Positions 8,602 through 17,145 of a DNA stretch of 36,431 bases are shown one piece after another (the stretch's first letter is position 1; each line of letters begins with the position of its first letter). The translations under genes were made by a program, and so were the position numbers. Under the pieces are notes generated by a model. That model saw nothing but the letters and a program-made list of their open reading frames with translations, made no database searches and was not told the origin of the DNA. Source of the DNA: Exobacillus caeni (GTDB lineage: Bacteria; Bacillota; Bacilli; Bacillales; Guptibacillaceae); NCBI RefSeq assembly GCF_005747095.1, contig NZ_SWLG01000027.1:1-36431 (forward strand). The letters are read 5' to 3'.

Positions 8602-9836
8602 GTTTCACTCGTATTTTCTGGATTCTTAAAGAAAAACAAAATCCATATCAAAAATGTAGGATGAAAAAAACTAAATATTTCAGAGTTAGTATTTGATGCC
8701 ATCAAGACAAAAAAGATAATTAGTAATATACTTTTTTTCTTTATTTCCATCATTCTTTTAGTGAAAAAAATGAATACACCGATAAATGATATGACTCCAT
8801 ATTCAAAAATAAACCTTAAATAATTGTTATGTGGGTTATTTGTTAATTGAGTTTCATAAGCACCAAATGCATCCACTGTAAAAGGTTCTGTTGTTCCGAA
8901 TCCTAATGATTTTTGAGTGATACTATGGATATTATTGTACACATCTAACATTAGTGACCAGATAACATTTCTTCCTGATGTGGCTGAAAAAAAATAAGAA
9001 TGATATTGGACATCTGAATGTGTATAGAAAATTACTACTAAATAAAAAAACATAAATATAATAACATTTATTAAAGGTACAGTATATTTCCCTAATATCT
9101 GCACAATCAGCAAAAAGATAATACCATACCCTAAAGATACAATGGGAGTAAATCGTAATGTTCCAAAACAGGCAATTAAAGCTAGAACTACGAAAAACAA
9201 TTTACTTAATCTATTCTTATTGAAGAATAAATTTAACAGAGCAATAAACATACTATAAGAATCAAGATGGGCTGTTGACCCGTAGTAACCGATAAATGTC
9301 TTAATTGAATAACCGAATATAATTTCATCAAAAATATTTAGTGATCTACCGTTTATTGTAATAACAGAAAAATACAATAAAAAGGAAAGAGCTAGATAAA
9401 TTAGGTAAGTAGTATTTGTAATTTTTAATAATTTATCTTTATCTATCTTAAAATTTGAAATAAGGAAGTAAATATTTAAAGCAAATATTAAATAAAAGAA
9501 ATCGTTATTAATGGTTTCAGTTATTAATATGTTTATAACTAATGAACCAATAGTTATGATATAAAGATAAAAAAAGGACCCACTATATTTTTTTGTATTA
9601 TTAAGAATCAAATTCATAGATACAAACAACATAATTCCGACATTCATTACTAGTAAAAGTATATCTGTGTAGAAATAGTATCCATTTATACCGAAAGACA
9701 TAATAAACAAAGGGGCTAAAAATAGGATATACAAGAACTTATTAGAACTTAAATTGTAAACGGGAGTGTAACTAAGGTTTCCCATCAGCTCTCCGTAATC
9801 ATGAATTAACTCCCTTTCCTTATTCTGTATTTTCAT
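8589..9836 (-). CDS. Wzy-like O-antigen/capsule polymerase
   Basis: Polytopic membrane protein of 415 residues with about 10-12 hydrophobic segments. Between late helices lies a large outward loop (about residues 270-320) containing a HSYFFSATSGRN segment and LGFGTTEPFTVDAFGAYETQ, ending in TNNPHNNYLRFIFEYG. The NPHN-N pattern before a late helix is typical of O-antigen polymerase/ligase-like proteins. Such proteins join repeat units on the outer membrane face after flipping. The start at 9836 overlaps the upstream gene by 17 bp. An internal ATG at 9785 with GGAGAG just before it is an alternative start. Sequence is poorly conserved in this family, so the call rests on topology, motif and context. 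Confidence 0.8.
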   Translation of the reverse strand: MKIQNKERELIHDYGELMGNLSYTPVYNLSSNKFLYILFLAPLFIMSFGINGYYFYTDILLLVMNVGIMLFVSMNLILNNTKKYSGSFFYLYIITIGSLVINILITETINNDFFYLIFALNIYFLISNFKIDKDKLLKITNTTYLIYLALSFLLYFSVITINGRSLNIFDEIIFGYSIKTFIGYYGSTAHLDSYSMFIALLNLFFNKNRLSKLFFVVLALIACFGTLRFTPIVSLGYGIIFLLIVQILGKYTVPLINVIIFMFFYLVVIFYTHSDVQYHSYFFSATSGRNVIWSLMLDVYNNIHSITQKSLGFGTTEPFTVDAFGAYETQLTNNPHNNYLRFIFEYGVISFIGVFIFFTKRMMEIKKKSILLIIFFVLMASNTNSEIFSFFHPTFLIWILFFFKNPENTSETQES

Positions 9837-11235
9837 TATTTCTTAGTAACCTTTGTTTTGTCTTTTTAAAGAAGATATCATATTCGTTTTCAACCGCTTT
9901 ATTATTTACTAACACTTGTTTCAACTCAGAAATGTTAGTAACTACTTTAGCAAACCCTTCTTTTACTATTTCTTCGAGATACTCTACACCAGTATATTGA
10001 AAAAGTATAGTTTTACATTTTAAAGAGAATCCTTCATATAATGCAGTAGAATAAACACCAACTTGAAATTCTGATTCACTTAGATAATAATGTAGATCTT
10101 TATCATTTGAATCTACAACATTAAAGTTTTTAAGTTGGGAAGCTTTAACTAATTCAATATATTCCCTTTTCCATCTATCATATTCTCCGGGGTGCAGTTT
10201 ATAAATAAAAGTGTAATCCTTCAGTTCTAAGGCAGAGTGATATGCAAATTTTGATAGTGCATGCCCAACAGTGCCTTGAGAAATAAAAATTATTTGTTTT
10301 GGTTTCTTCGTAATATTTCGATATTTTTCGACCTGCATGTTAAAGAAGGGAAAGCCTATAACTTTAATATCTTCAGAGGGAATCGGATATCTTATTCCTT
10401 TTTTCCAAAACTCACCAAAAATTAGAAGTTTATCTGCAAAGTAATCTACTTTTTGTTGCTGATTTGGGAAATTATAACCTAAATGATATTTATTAATTAC
10501 ACCATGTTGTAATTCTATAACTTTTATTCCTATTGATTTTGCTGCATGAATTAAAGCGGGTTGAAGATATCCAACTACTAAATAAATTTCTTTTGGTTTC
10601 CTTTTTCTTAAAATTTTTTGATAGAAATCATATTGAATTTTAAATTTCCTTATCGCTTTTTTTACCTTATCATATAAATTGACTTCCACGTTAAATTCCT
10701 TTTTTAAATCATGTTCAATGTTTTTTAATAAGTTCAATTCTTTCTCATCTAGAAATATTTTTTTTTGTTTCATTTTTGTGATTGCAAATGGATAAAAAAG
10801 ATCAAGCGTTTTTTTATTTACCCCTTTTTCTTTACTTTTTGTATTTCTTTTTCGAGAATCCGGTTCAAGGAATTGAATTTCATCATTTTCATTTAAGAGG
10901 TGATTAGTATATATGTCTATATAACGACCATTTTTTCTTACCTTTCTGGGATGTTCAAAAACTAATATGTCTTTTGTATAAATTCCAAAAAGAGGGTTGA
11001 AAAAAATCGAATTATACACAATAGAAGATAATAACACAAAATTACTCCAAATTGTTTTTTTCTTAGTATGAGCCTCACCATAAATACCTTTATTTCTTAA
11101 TATTTCATTTAGTAGTTCATATCTAATCACTTCCCAGAATTTAACTTCACAGATTTGCTTAGAAAGTAAATTATGCCTGTTTTCTACTTCCCAAAATTTG
11201 TTGCATATTTCTTTTATACTTTCCAAATAAATCAT
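9820..11235 (-). CDS. GT-B-like capsule glycosyltransferase, possible nonulosonate transferase
   Basis: Cytoplasmic protein of 471 residues with no membrane helix. The N-terminal third is lysine-rich and not recognised. The C-terminal half looks like a GT-B nucleotide-sugar domain: YLVVGYLQPALIHAAKSIG, VIELQHGVINKYHLGY, FISQGTVGHAL, YKLHPGEYDRW and VGVYSTALYEGFSLKCKTIL. The HP motif followed by an ST pair is shared by several bacterial sialyltransferases, KpsS/KpsC-like enzymes and CDP-glycerol transferases. Because the operon carries NeuA- and NeuB-like genes and no other obvious transferase for a CMP-activated sugar, this is the best local candidate for that step. The inference rests on motif and context only. 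The start is the ATG at 11235, with a weak ribosome binding site. Confidence 0.6.
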   Translation of the reverse strand: MIYLESIKEICNKFWEVENRHNLLSKQICEVKFWEVIRYELLNEILRNKGIYGEAHTKKKTIWSNFVLLSSIVYNSIFFNPLFGIYTKDILVFEHPRKVRKNGRYIDIYTNHLLNENDEIQFLEPDSRKRNTKSKEKGVNKKTLDLFYPFAITKMKQKKIFLDEKELNLLKNIEHDLKKEFNVEVNLYDKVKKAIRKFKIQYDFYQKILRKRKPKEIYLVVGYLQPALIHAAKSIGIKVIELQHGVINKYHLGYNFPNQQQKVDYFADKLLIFGEFWKKGIRYPIPSEDIKVIGFPFFNMQVEKYRNITKKPKQIIFISQGTVGHALSKFAYHSALELKDYTFIYKLHPGEYDRWKREYIELVKASQLKNFNVVDSNDKDLHYYLSESEFQVGVYSTALYEGFSLKCKTILFQYTGVEYLEEIVKEGFAKVVTNISELKQVLVNNKAVENEYDIFFKKTKQRLLRNNENTE

Positions 11236-11610
11236 CCTATCATAGGTATATTTATTACCAAAATTTATCTTATAGATTGATTTGTGTAAATTTCGGTGAT
11301 AACTAAGGTAATTAAATAAACTTTACGAGCCATGTTTTAGATCGGAATAAATTGGATAAGGTATGAAACTACTTTTGTTAGTAGAGCCCAATAACCATTG
11401 CATTAAGATATTAGTAAAACTTATATGCGCAGCTAAAAAGCTTCTGTACTTTGAAGTTATAGCCTTTTGCATGTGTAAAATATATCATGTAATCATCATA
11501 CTCATTATACAATCCAGATTACAATTGCTCTTCAAAGCCCTTTTTAACAGAGAAACACATACGGGCAACAACCATTCGAGATATACAAATATACAAAACT
11601 AAACAACTTT
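11236..11610. other. Gene-free 375-bp gap inside the left operon
   Basis: This gap separates the acetyltransferase from the downstream glycosyltransferase gene, an unusually large space in an otherwise tight operon. A TATAAT (minus strand, 11504-11509) is visible but no convincing -35 lies at 17-18 bp. An 79-codon plus-strand frame inside has no ribosome binding site or family resemblance. I see no terminator or clear RNA structure. It could be a scar of gene loss. Confidence 0.35.
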
Positions 11611-12144
11611 TTAATGAAATTTCTCTTCATTCTTTAGTTTTTTATAATGTTCAATATCTCGAAATTTTATAAACTTAGCCGGGTGGCCCCCATAAATAGA
11701 GTATTTAGGTACATCTGTTACAACAACACTACCAGCCTGTATAATTGCTCCTTCCCCAATTGTCACTCCTCCTAAAATTATTACTCTAGAACCTAACCAA
11801 ACATTATCTTCTATTGTAATATTTTTAAGTATATAGGTATCATCATAAGGTATTGCGTTTCCTCGATCATAGTTATGGATTTCGTTTATAATAAGGCAGT
11901 CTTCACCGGAGTGAAAATTGTCACCTATGATCACAGCGCCTTTGCCAGCTATTTTTAATCCATTGAAGTTTACGTTTCTTCCTAAAATAGTTTTACTGTT
12001 TACATATGATTTATTATTTACTGTTAACCCTACGCCAACACTCTTGGCATTCTTTTTGACTCTAAGGGTGAAGTAAGGCTTCAATATTTTTTTATTATAT
12101 ACGCTTCTCAATCTTTTCAATGCCCTTAATATCCATGATAGCAT
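11611..12144 (-). CDS. LacA/WbbJ-type sugar O-acetyltransferase
   Basis: Protein of 177 residues. A basic N-terminal region ([16 protein letters not shown]) is followed by hexapeptide repeats at about 60-165 forming a left-handed beta-helix. The family loop [14 protein letters not shown] contains the expected catalytic His, followed by [19 protein letters not shown] and GHPAKFIK. This matches maltose/galactoside acetyltransferase-like enzymes that acetylate capsule and lipopolysaccharide sugars with acetyl-CoA. The start has AGGGGAA seven bases upstream, and the gap to the flippase gene is 24 bp. Acetylation of the nonulosonate or another repeat-unit sugar is plausible but not shown. Confidence 0.85.
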   Translation of the reverse strand: MLSWILRALKRLRSVYNKKILKPYFTLRVKKNAKSVGVGLTVNNKSYVNSKTILGRNVNFNGLKIAGKGAVIIGDNFHSGEDCLIINEIHNYDRGNAIPYDDTYILKNITIEDNVWLGSRVIILGGVTIGEGAIIQAGSVVVTDVPKYSIYGGHPAKFIKFRDIEHYKKLKNEEKFH

Positions 12145-12168
12145 TTGCCATTTCCCCTATTTATGTTG

Positions 12169-13440
12169 TTAGCCTTTAATGTTTAAATTCCAAGGCATTT
12201 TATAAATTTTGGCAGCCATAACCCATGTAACAACAAAGGTTATAAAAAATGAAAGGCTAGTTGCTTGAGCAGCGCCAACAGCCCCATTTAACTTAATGAA
12301 AAAATAATTAAAAACTAGATTTAAACATGCTGTTAAAAAGGTTGTATACATTAAAATTGTTGTCTTTTGTAAATAAAATATATAGTTCGTAACCATTTTG
12401 TACATTCCATTAAACGCAAACCCAATTGCAATCCAAATAACAAATTGACTTGAGTCTTCAAACTCCTTACCTACAAAAAAACTTAGGAACCATGGAGAGA
12501 ATAATCCTAACAACATTGCTATTAATATAATAACAACAAAGTATCCATATGTTATTCTAACGATTTTCAACTTATCATTGTATTGATCTTCTTTTAATTT
12601 TTTGTAAAACCATGGCACCCATGCCTTGTTAAAAGAATCTTGCAAAATTCCGATAATCATACCTATCTGATAACCAACTGTATAAAGACCTGTAGCCCCA
12701 ACTCCGACCATATTCGTAATAAAAACGCGATCTACCATTGTAATAAGCAAAGCTCCAACTGTATGTGGTATAAGTGGAAGGCCAAACGAAAATAAATGTT
12801 TTAAATAGTCTATATTAAGAGATATTTTTATCCAATTGTTTTTCCATAAAAGGAATAAACCTATAATTCCAAACAAACATACAGCTATTATTTGCCCTTC
12901 TATTCTTCCTTGCCATCCCTGTCCGAACCCTACTACAAGAATAAGTGTTATACCTACATTCAAGCTTGTTTGTAAGATTTGGAACAATCCATAAGGTATC
13001 GGTTTTACTTGTACTTGCCATAGAACAATCTTGATTTGAACCAAAACCTGAAAAACGGCTACAAGCATAACAGCCCATAGCCACTCTGCAGGAAATGATG
13101 TTAATTTGCTTATTTTCCCAGCTAAAAGCCATACAATTATGGAAATAAAAAGTGTGTTTATCGCTAGTACAAACAGGCCATTTGTTATATACCTTGGAAC
13201 ATCGACTTTATCTCGTTCAAAGTATTGTCTGTTAATTGCACCATGCATATTTACGCCAATAAAAGGATTTAAAAAACCTATTAATACCGTGAACATAGCC
13301 ACGATTCCGTAATCGATAGGTGTCATATACCTGGTCAAAACAGGCATCATCAAAAAAGGAATCGCGGCATTAAGCATATTAGTTAAGGTATAAATCCCAG
13401 AGGATCGAAACAGTGAAGAACTTAATAATTTTTTAATCAT
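12169..13440 (-). CDS. Wzx-type repeat-unit flippase
   Basis: Polytopic protein of 423 residues with about 12 hydrophobic segments, of the polysaccharide-transporter branch of the MOP exporter superfamily. It opens with SGIYTLTNMLNAAIPFLMMPVLTRYMTPIDYGIVAMF, characteristic of Wzx/RfbX proteins. The central part has FGLPLIPHTVGALLITMVDRVF and GLYTVGYQIGMIIG, again typical. It is expected to move undecaprenyl-diphosphate-linked repeat units across the membrane for the Wzy-like protein encoded downstream. It lies 20 bp after the NeuB-like fusion gene. It is not closely similar to the MurJ-like exporter of the right-hand locus, which points to separate polymers. Confidence 0.9.
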   Translation of the reverse strand: MIKKLLSSSLFRSSGIYTLTNMLNAAIPFLMMPVLTRYMTPIDYGIVAMFTVLIGFLNPFIGVNMHGAINRQYFERDKVDVPRYITNGLFVLAINTLFISIIVWLLAGKISKLTSFPAEWLWAVMLVAVFQVLVQIKIVLWQVQVKPIPYGLFQILQTSLNVGITLILVVGFGQGWQGRIEGQIIAVCLFGIIGLFLLWKNNWIKISLNIDYLKHLFSFGLPLIPHTVGALLITMVDRVFITNMVGVGATGLYTVGYQIGMIIGILQDSFNKAWVPWFYKKLKEDQYNDKLKIVRITYGYFVVIILIAMLLGLFSPWFLSFFVGKEFEDSSQFVIWIAIGFAFNGMYKMVTNYIFYLQKTTILMYTTFLTACLNLVFNYFFIKLNGAVGAAQATSLSFFITFVVTWVMAAKIYKMPWNLNIKG

Positions 13441-13460
13441 CTTACCCAGTCCAGACCGTT

Positions 13461-15731
13461 TTAGTTTGTATTTTTTACAGTTTGGTATGCTTCTTCAAGC
13501 CTGTTAAGAGCAATCCAGAAACCTTCTCCATTGTTTTTATGTCCCTGCCATATTTCAGGAATAAAAGCTGCATTTGAAGCATATTTCAAAAGACCTTCAA
13601 CCAGCGCAGGAAAGTCAATTTCCCCTTCACCAATCTGCAGTCCCTCTCCATCTACACCTTCAGCATCTACGATATGGAGATAAGCAGTATAAGGGCCGAT
13701 TTGCTTAATAAATTCTGCAAACGACCAGTTATGGTAATTACAAGCTAGCTTTGAATGGGATGTGTCGAAACAAACTCTCATGTTATTTCTTTCACAAAAA
13801 GCAACGGTGTCAGCTGGATCCATAAATAAATTCTGATATCTTTGCCCTCCGAAGTGCCACGGGAACGGAGGCATTGTTTGAGGAATAATTTCCACGCCTT
13901 CCATATCCAGTTCTGACAGGCTTTTTTCGATCAGATCATAATACTTTTGCCTTTCAGAAGGTGCCAATGGGGCATCCTTCGTGAATCCTCCCATGTTAGT
14001 TACAATTAGCGTTCTTCTTGATTTTGAAAAATACTTTTGAAGTTCTCTTGTAATATTAATAACTCGTTGGGCTTCTTTAACAGAGTGCTGTCTGTATTCT
14101 TCATCAAATGAACAAAAATCTAACAAGTGGTCTCCTGCAAATAGTTCAGGCATATGAACGACAAAATCCATATCGTAAACGCTGTCAAAGTAGTCATCAA
14201 GGTTCTCGTCTAAATCCTTATAACTTAAATGGAACTCTAAAAAGTCAGGTGACGTCTTTTCAAGAATCGATTTAAAATCATGATACCTGACTGGCACACC
14301 CCAGCGGTGACCAAACTGATAATGTTCTTTAGGTTTAACAAACTCTTCTTTCAAGTCGGATTCATAGAAGAATTCCCCGGGTTTAAAATCACGTTTTGCA
14401 GGTTTTCCGATCAGTTCTGCCTTTCTATTAGGCTGAAGGCCTTTACCCGGGCTTTTAATTTCAATCATTTGTTCTTCTATGATTTCCCCTTCTTTTAGGT
14501 CGCAGTTAATAACAAGGCTCTTCGCAAGGTTCTCTCTATTAATAAGTTCACCTTGGGACATAATTCTTTCTTGAGAAGTACCTAGTGCAAGTTCAACTTC
14601 ACGAATAGCCTGTACCATCATTTTGAATTCGTCCGGAAGAAGACTTACCTTATGATCATTACCTTCCATGTTACGGTCTAAAGTGAAATGTTTTTCAATC
14701 ACCTTTGCACCTTTACTTACAGCTGCGATTGCAACGTTTATGCCACGCTCATGACCTGAATATCCAACAAGGCATTGACCAATTTCCGTTAGACGGTCCA
14801 TGTAATTCAAATGAACATCTTTAAACGGAGCAGGATAAGTTGAATTACAGTGCAGCAGAACGTAAGGAGCCCCTTCGCGTTTCAGGATACGAACAGCTTT
14901 CTTTATTTCATCCTCTTTTGACATTCCGGTTGAACAAATAAGTGGTTTACCCGTCCGTGCCATTTCAATCAATAGTTCATGGTTTGTTAAATCCGCTGAA
15001 GCAAGTTTATAAGCAGGCATACCATACTCCTCTAGCAATTGCAGGCTTTCGCTATCCCACGGAGTACAGAGAGGCAAAATGCCCTTGCTTTTACAATATT
15101 CAAATGCTTCGATCATTTTCTCGTTAGAAAGTTGGAAACGGGAAAGAAGATCTAACGTATATTGTGAACCTAAATCTTCGCTAGCATCATTTGCATTCCC
15201 TGCATTTTTATATAAGCTGTTTAAGTTTCTTAGCTGAAACTTCGCACAGTCCGCTCCTGCTTCAACAGCTTTATCGATGAGTGTTTTCGCTATTTCAAGA
15301 CTTCCGTTATGGTTATTTCCGATTTCTGCAATTAAGAAAGATGGAGAGTTCTCATCCAGTACAAAGTCACCAATTTCCATTTTGTTGGAGTCTCTTTTGG
15401 CGATAGCTACCAGGTGATGCTTTTCATCTACAACAGGTATAAATCCAATCTTCTCTTCGAATAACTTCTCGATGTTTTCATTACTCTCTTCTTTATTGAC
15501 ATATCGATAGTTTTTATTTACTGCTAATTCCACTGGTTGATTTAAATCAATGTTTTCCTGTTTTACAATCCAACGACGAAAGTCGCCATCGGTAAGGACG
15601 CCTTCTAGCACACCATACTCGTCAACAGAAAAAATGATCTGTTCCTTATTATCACTAATTTTCTTTAACGCATTAACGATGCTGTCTTGAGAATACACAA
15701 TATATTTCTTGATGTTCTTATCTATGATCAT
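13461..15731 (-). CDS. CBS-NeuB-SAF-TIM barrel nonulosonate synthase fusion
   Basis: Protein of 756 residues with four parts. A CBS pair spans about 1-118 (GVLEGVLTDGDFRRW and GFIPVVDEKHHLVAIAKRD). A NeuB-type synthase spans about 129-370 (FLIAEIGNNHNG, DCAKFQ, LLHCNSTYPAP, GYSGHERG, KVIEKHFTLD); His294 and His327 are the likely metal ligands. A SAF/antifreeze-like domain covers about 400-460. A xylose-isomerase-like TIM barrel covers about 472-750 (HMPELF, CFDTSHSKL, YLHIVDAEG, IPEIW). NeuB enzymes condense phosphoenolpyruvate with ManNAc or a di-N-acetylated hexose to give sialic, legionaminic or pseudaminic acids. Its ATG directly abuts the neuA stop codon. The barrel's role is unknown; sugar isomerase/epimerase activity is a guess, and one expected acidic ligand position reads IPQTM. 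The precursor sugar is not evident. Confidence 0.88.
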   Translation of the reverse strand: MIIDKNIKKYIVYSQDSIVNALKKISDNKEQIIFSVDEYGVLEGVLTDGDFRRWIVKQENIDLNQPVELAVNKNYRYVNKEESNENIEKLFEEKIGFIPVVDEKHHLVAIAKRDSNKMEIGDFVLDENSPSFLIAEIGNNHNGSLEIAKTLIDKAVEAGADCAKFQLRNLNSLYKNAGNANDASEDLGSQYTLDLLSRFQLSNEKMIEAFEYCKSKGILPLCTPWDSESLQLLEEYGMPAYKLASADLTNHELLIEMARTGKPLICSTGMSKEDEIKKAVRILKREGAPYVLLHCNSTYPAPFKDVHLNYMDRLTEIGQCLVGYSGHERGINVAIAAVSKGAKVIEKHFTLDRNMEGNDHKVSLLPDEFKMMVQAIREVELALGTSQERIMSQGELINRENLAKSLVINCDLKEGEIIEEQMIEIKSPGKGLQPNRKAELIGKPAKRDFKPGEFFYESDLKEEFVKPKEHYQFGHRWGVPVRYHDFKSILEKTSPDFLEFHLSYKDLDENLDDYFDSVYDMDFVVHMPELFAGDHLLDFCSFDEEYRQHSVKEAQRVINITRELQKYFSKSRRTLIVTNMGGFTKDAPLAPSERQKYYDLIEKSLSELDMEGVEIIPQTMPPFPWHFGGQRYQNLFMDPADTVAFCERNNMRVCFDTSHSKLACNYHNWSFAEFIKQIGPYTAYLHIVDAEGVDGEGLQIGEGEIDFPALVEGLLKYASNAAFIPEIWQGHKNNGEGFWIALNRLEEAYQTVKNTN

Positions 15732-16418
15732 TTAGCGTTCAAGCTCCTTCAGAAAAATTTCAACTATTTTAAAGTCTGTAAGTGAATCGATTTCCCAGCT
15801 TTCTTCTTCATCCATAAGAAACATAGATATATTTCCTCCGAGCCGGTTCTTATTATTAAGAAGTACTTCTTTGTTTGTTATATAAATAGATCCGTTTTCT
15901 CTACACCATCTGTCTTCGGGTTGTATATCCTGCCTTCGTGGGCGATTTTTATAATTGTATAGCGCCTCTGGCTCTTCTTTATTAACCCAAAAAAAATGGT
16001 GATTTTCACAAACACTTAACAACGAATCTGCTTTTTCAGATTCAAACTGTTGGATTCCCTGAGAAAGTCTACCTGTTTTTCTAACTGGAGATGTTGGCTG
16101 AAGTAAAACAACCGCATCCGTACTATAATTTTCATTTTGTTCAAGCCATTCAACCGCATGGATGAGAACTGGTTCAGTAGCGGTGGTATCTTCAGCTAAA
16201 TAGCCCGGTCTCATGAACGGAACCTCACCATCATATTGTTTAGCTATCTGTGCAATCTCTTCACTGTCTGTAGAGACTATAACTCTATCAATTTCTTCAC
16301 ATTCCAATGCTTGCTCAATACTCCAGGCAATTAAAGGTTTTCCATCGATTAAGCGTATATTTTTGTTTGGTACGCCTTTAGAGCCTCCACGCGCTGGAAT
16401 TACGGCAACATAATTCAT
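15732..16418 (-). CDS. neuA: CMP-nonulosonate cytidylyltransferase (NeuA family)
   Basis: Protein of 228 residues, normal for single-domain NeuA/PseF/LegF enzymes that join CTP to a nine-carbon 2-keto acid to give the CMP-sugar used by transferases. The nucleotide-binding start VAVIPARGGSKGVPNKNIR (residues 4-22), SWSIEQ-like AWSIEQAL, IVSTDSEEIAQIA and VVLLQPTSPVRKTG are all family hallmarks, and CRENGSIYITNKEVL is conserved near the end. It lies between the priming transferase and the NeuB-like fusion with 0 bp to the latter, so the two are probably coupled. Which acid it activates (sialic, legionaminic, pseudaminic or other) cannot be told. Confidence 0.9.
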   Translation of the reverse strand: MNYVAVIPARGGSKGVPNKNIRLIDGKPLIAWSIEQALECEEIDRVIVSTDSEEIAQIAKQYDGEVPFMRPGYLAEDTTATEPVLIHAVEWLEQNENYSTDAVVLLQPTSPVRKTGRLSQGIQQFESEKADSLLSVCENHHFFWVNKEEPEALYNYKNRPRRQDIQPEDRWCRENGSIYITNKEVLLNNKNRLGGNISMFLMDEEESWEIDSLTDFKIVEIFLKELER

Positions 16419-16440
16419 CTATAAACACCAACTTTTTTTA

Positions 16441-17133
16441 TTAATAAGCATCCTTAGAACCAAATAAAACAAACACAGTTATAAAAATTAATTTAAAGTC
16501 ATACCAAACACTTCTGTTTGCTATGTATTGGAGATCAAGTTCCACCATTTCATCAAAACCGATATTACTCCTACCACTAACCTGCCATAACCCTGTACAT
16601 CCAGGTTTGACTAAAAGTCTTTGTTTATCAAAATCTGCATATTCCTCAACTTCTCGTGGTAATGGAGGACGAGGACCCACAAGACTCATATCCCCTTTAA
16701 AAACATTCCATAACTGAGGAAGTTCATCGATGCTTGTTTTACGAATATACTTTCCAATTTTAGTTACGCGCGGGTCATCCTTCATTTTAAACATTGCCCC
16801 GGTTGTTTCATTCTTATCTAGTAACTGAGCTAATAATTCCTCTGCATTTGAGACCATTGAACGGAACTTGTACATATAAAACTCTTCCCCGTTTAAACCA
16901 GTTCTTTTTTGTTTAAAGAAAACAGGTCCTTTTGGGTCTTCTATTTTGATAAGTAAACCTACAATAAGAAATAAAGGAAATAATAAAATCAACCCAAAAA
17001 GTGCCCCTGCAAAATCTAGTGTTCTTTTCAAAAACAGATAGGACATTTTTGTATTGACTATTGAATCGTATACAGACGCTTCCACGTGATCTTTTTGTAA
17101 ATTTATATTTGATTGTGCACTGGAAATGGCCAC
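16441..17133 (-). CDS. Undecaprenyl-phosphate sugar-1-P transferase, copy 1
   Basis: Initiating monotopic phosphoglycosyltransferase of 230 residues. After about 30 leader residues comes FLKRTLDFAGALFGLILLFPLFLIVGLLI (membrane re-entrant helix), then the catalytic core EDPKGPVFFKQKR (with the Asp-Glu region), YKFRSM, TSIDELPQLWNV, GDMSLVGPRPPLP and GCTGLWQVSGRSNI. It transfers a sugar phosphate from a UDP-sugar to undecaprenyl phosphate, starting the lipid-linked repeat. The start is a GTG seven bases after GGGGG. It is strongly similar to the protein encoded at 33514-34194, and both lie 11-12 bp after a galU gene, so the pair was duplicated as a unit. Confidence 0.95.
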   Translation of the reverse strand: MAISSAQSNINLQKDHVEASVYDSIVNTKMSYLFLKRTLDFAGALFGLILLFPLFLIVGLLIKIEDPKGPVFFKQKRTGLNGEEFYMYKFRSMVSNAEELLAQLLDKNETTGAMFKMKDDPRVTKIGKYIRKTSIDELPQLWNVFKGDMSLVGPRPPLPREVEEYADFDKQRLLVKPGCTGLWQVSGRSNIGFDEMVELDLQYIANRSVWYDFKLIFITVFVLFGSKDAY

Positions 17134-17145
17134 TGCCGTTCCCCC

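Noticed and set aside
11363-11602. 79-codon frame on the plus strand in the 11.2-11.6 kb gap
   Set aside because: No ribosome binding site, no family resemblance, low-complexity hydrophobic composition, and it opposes the operon.
12815-13132. 105-codon frame within the Wzx gene
   Set aside because: Same-strand out-of-frame shadow of a well-supported flippase gene.
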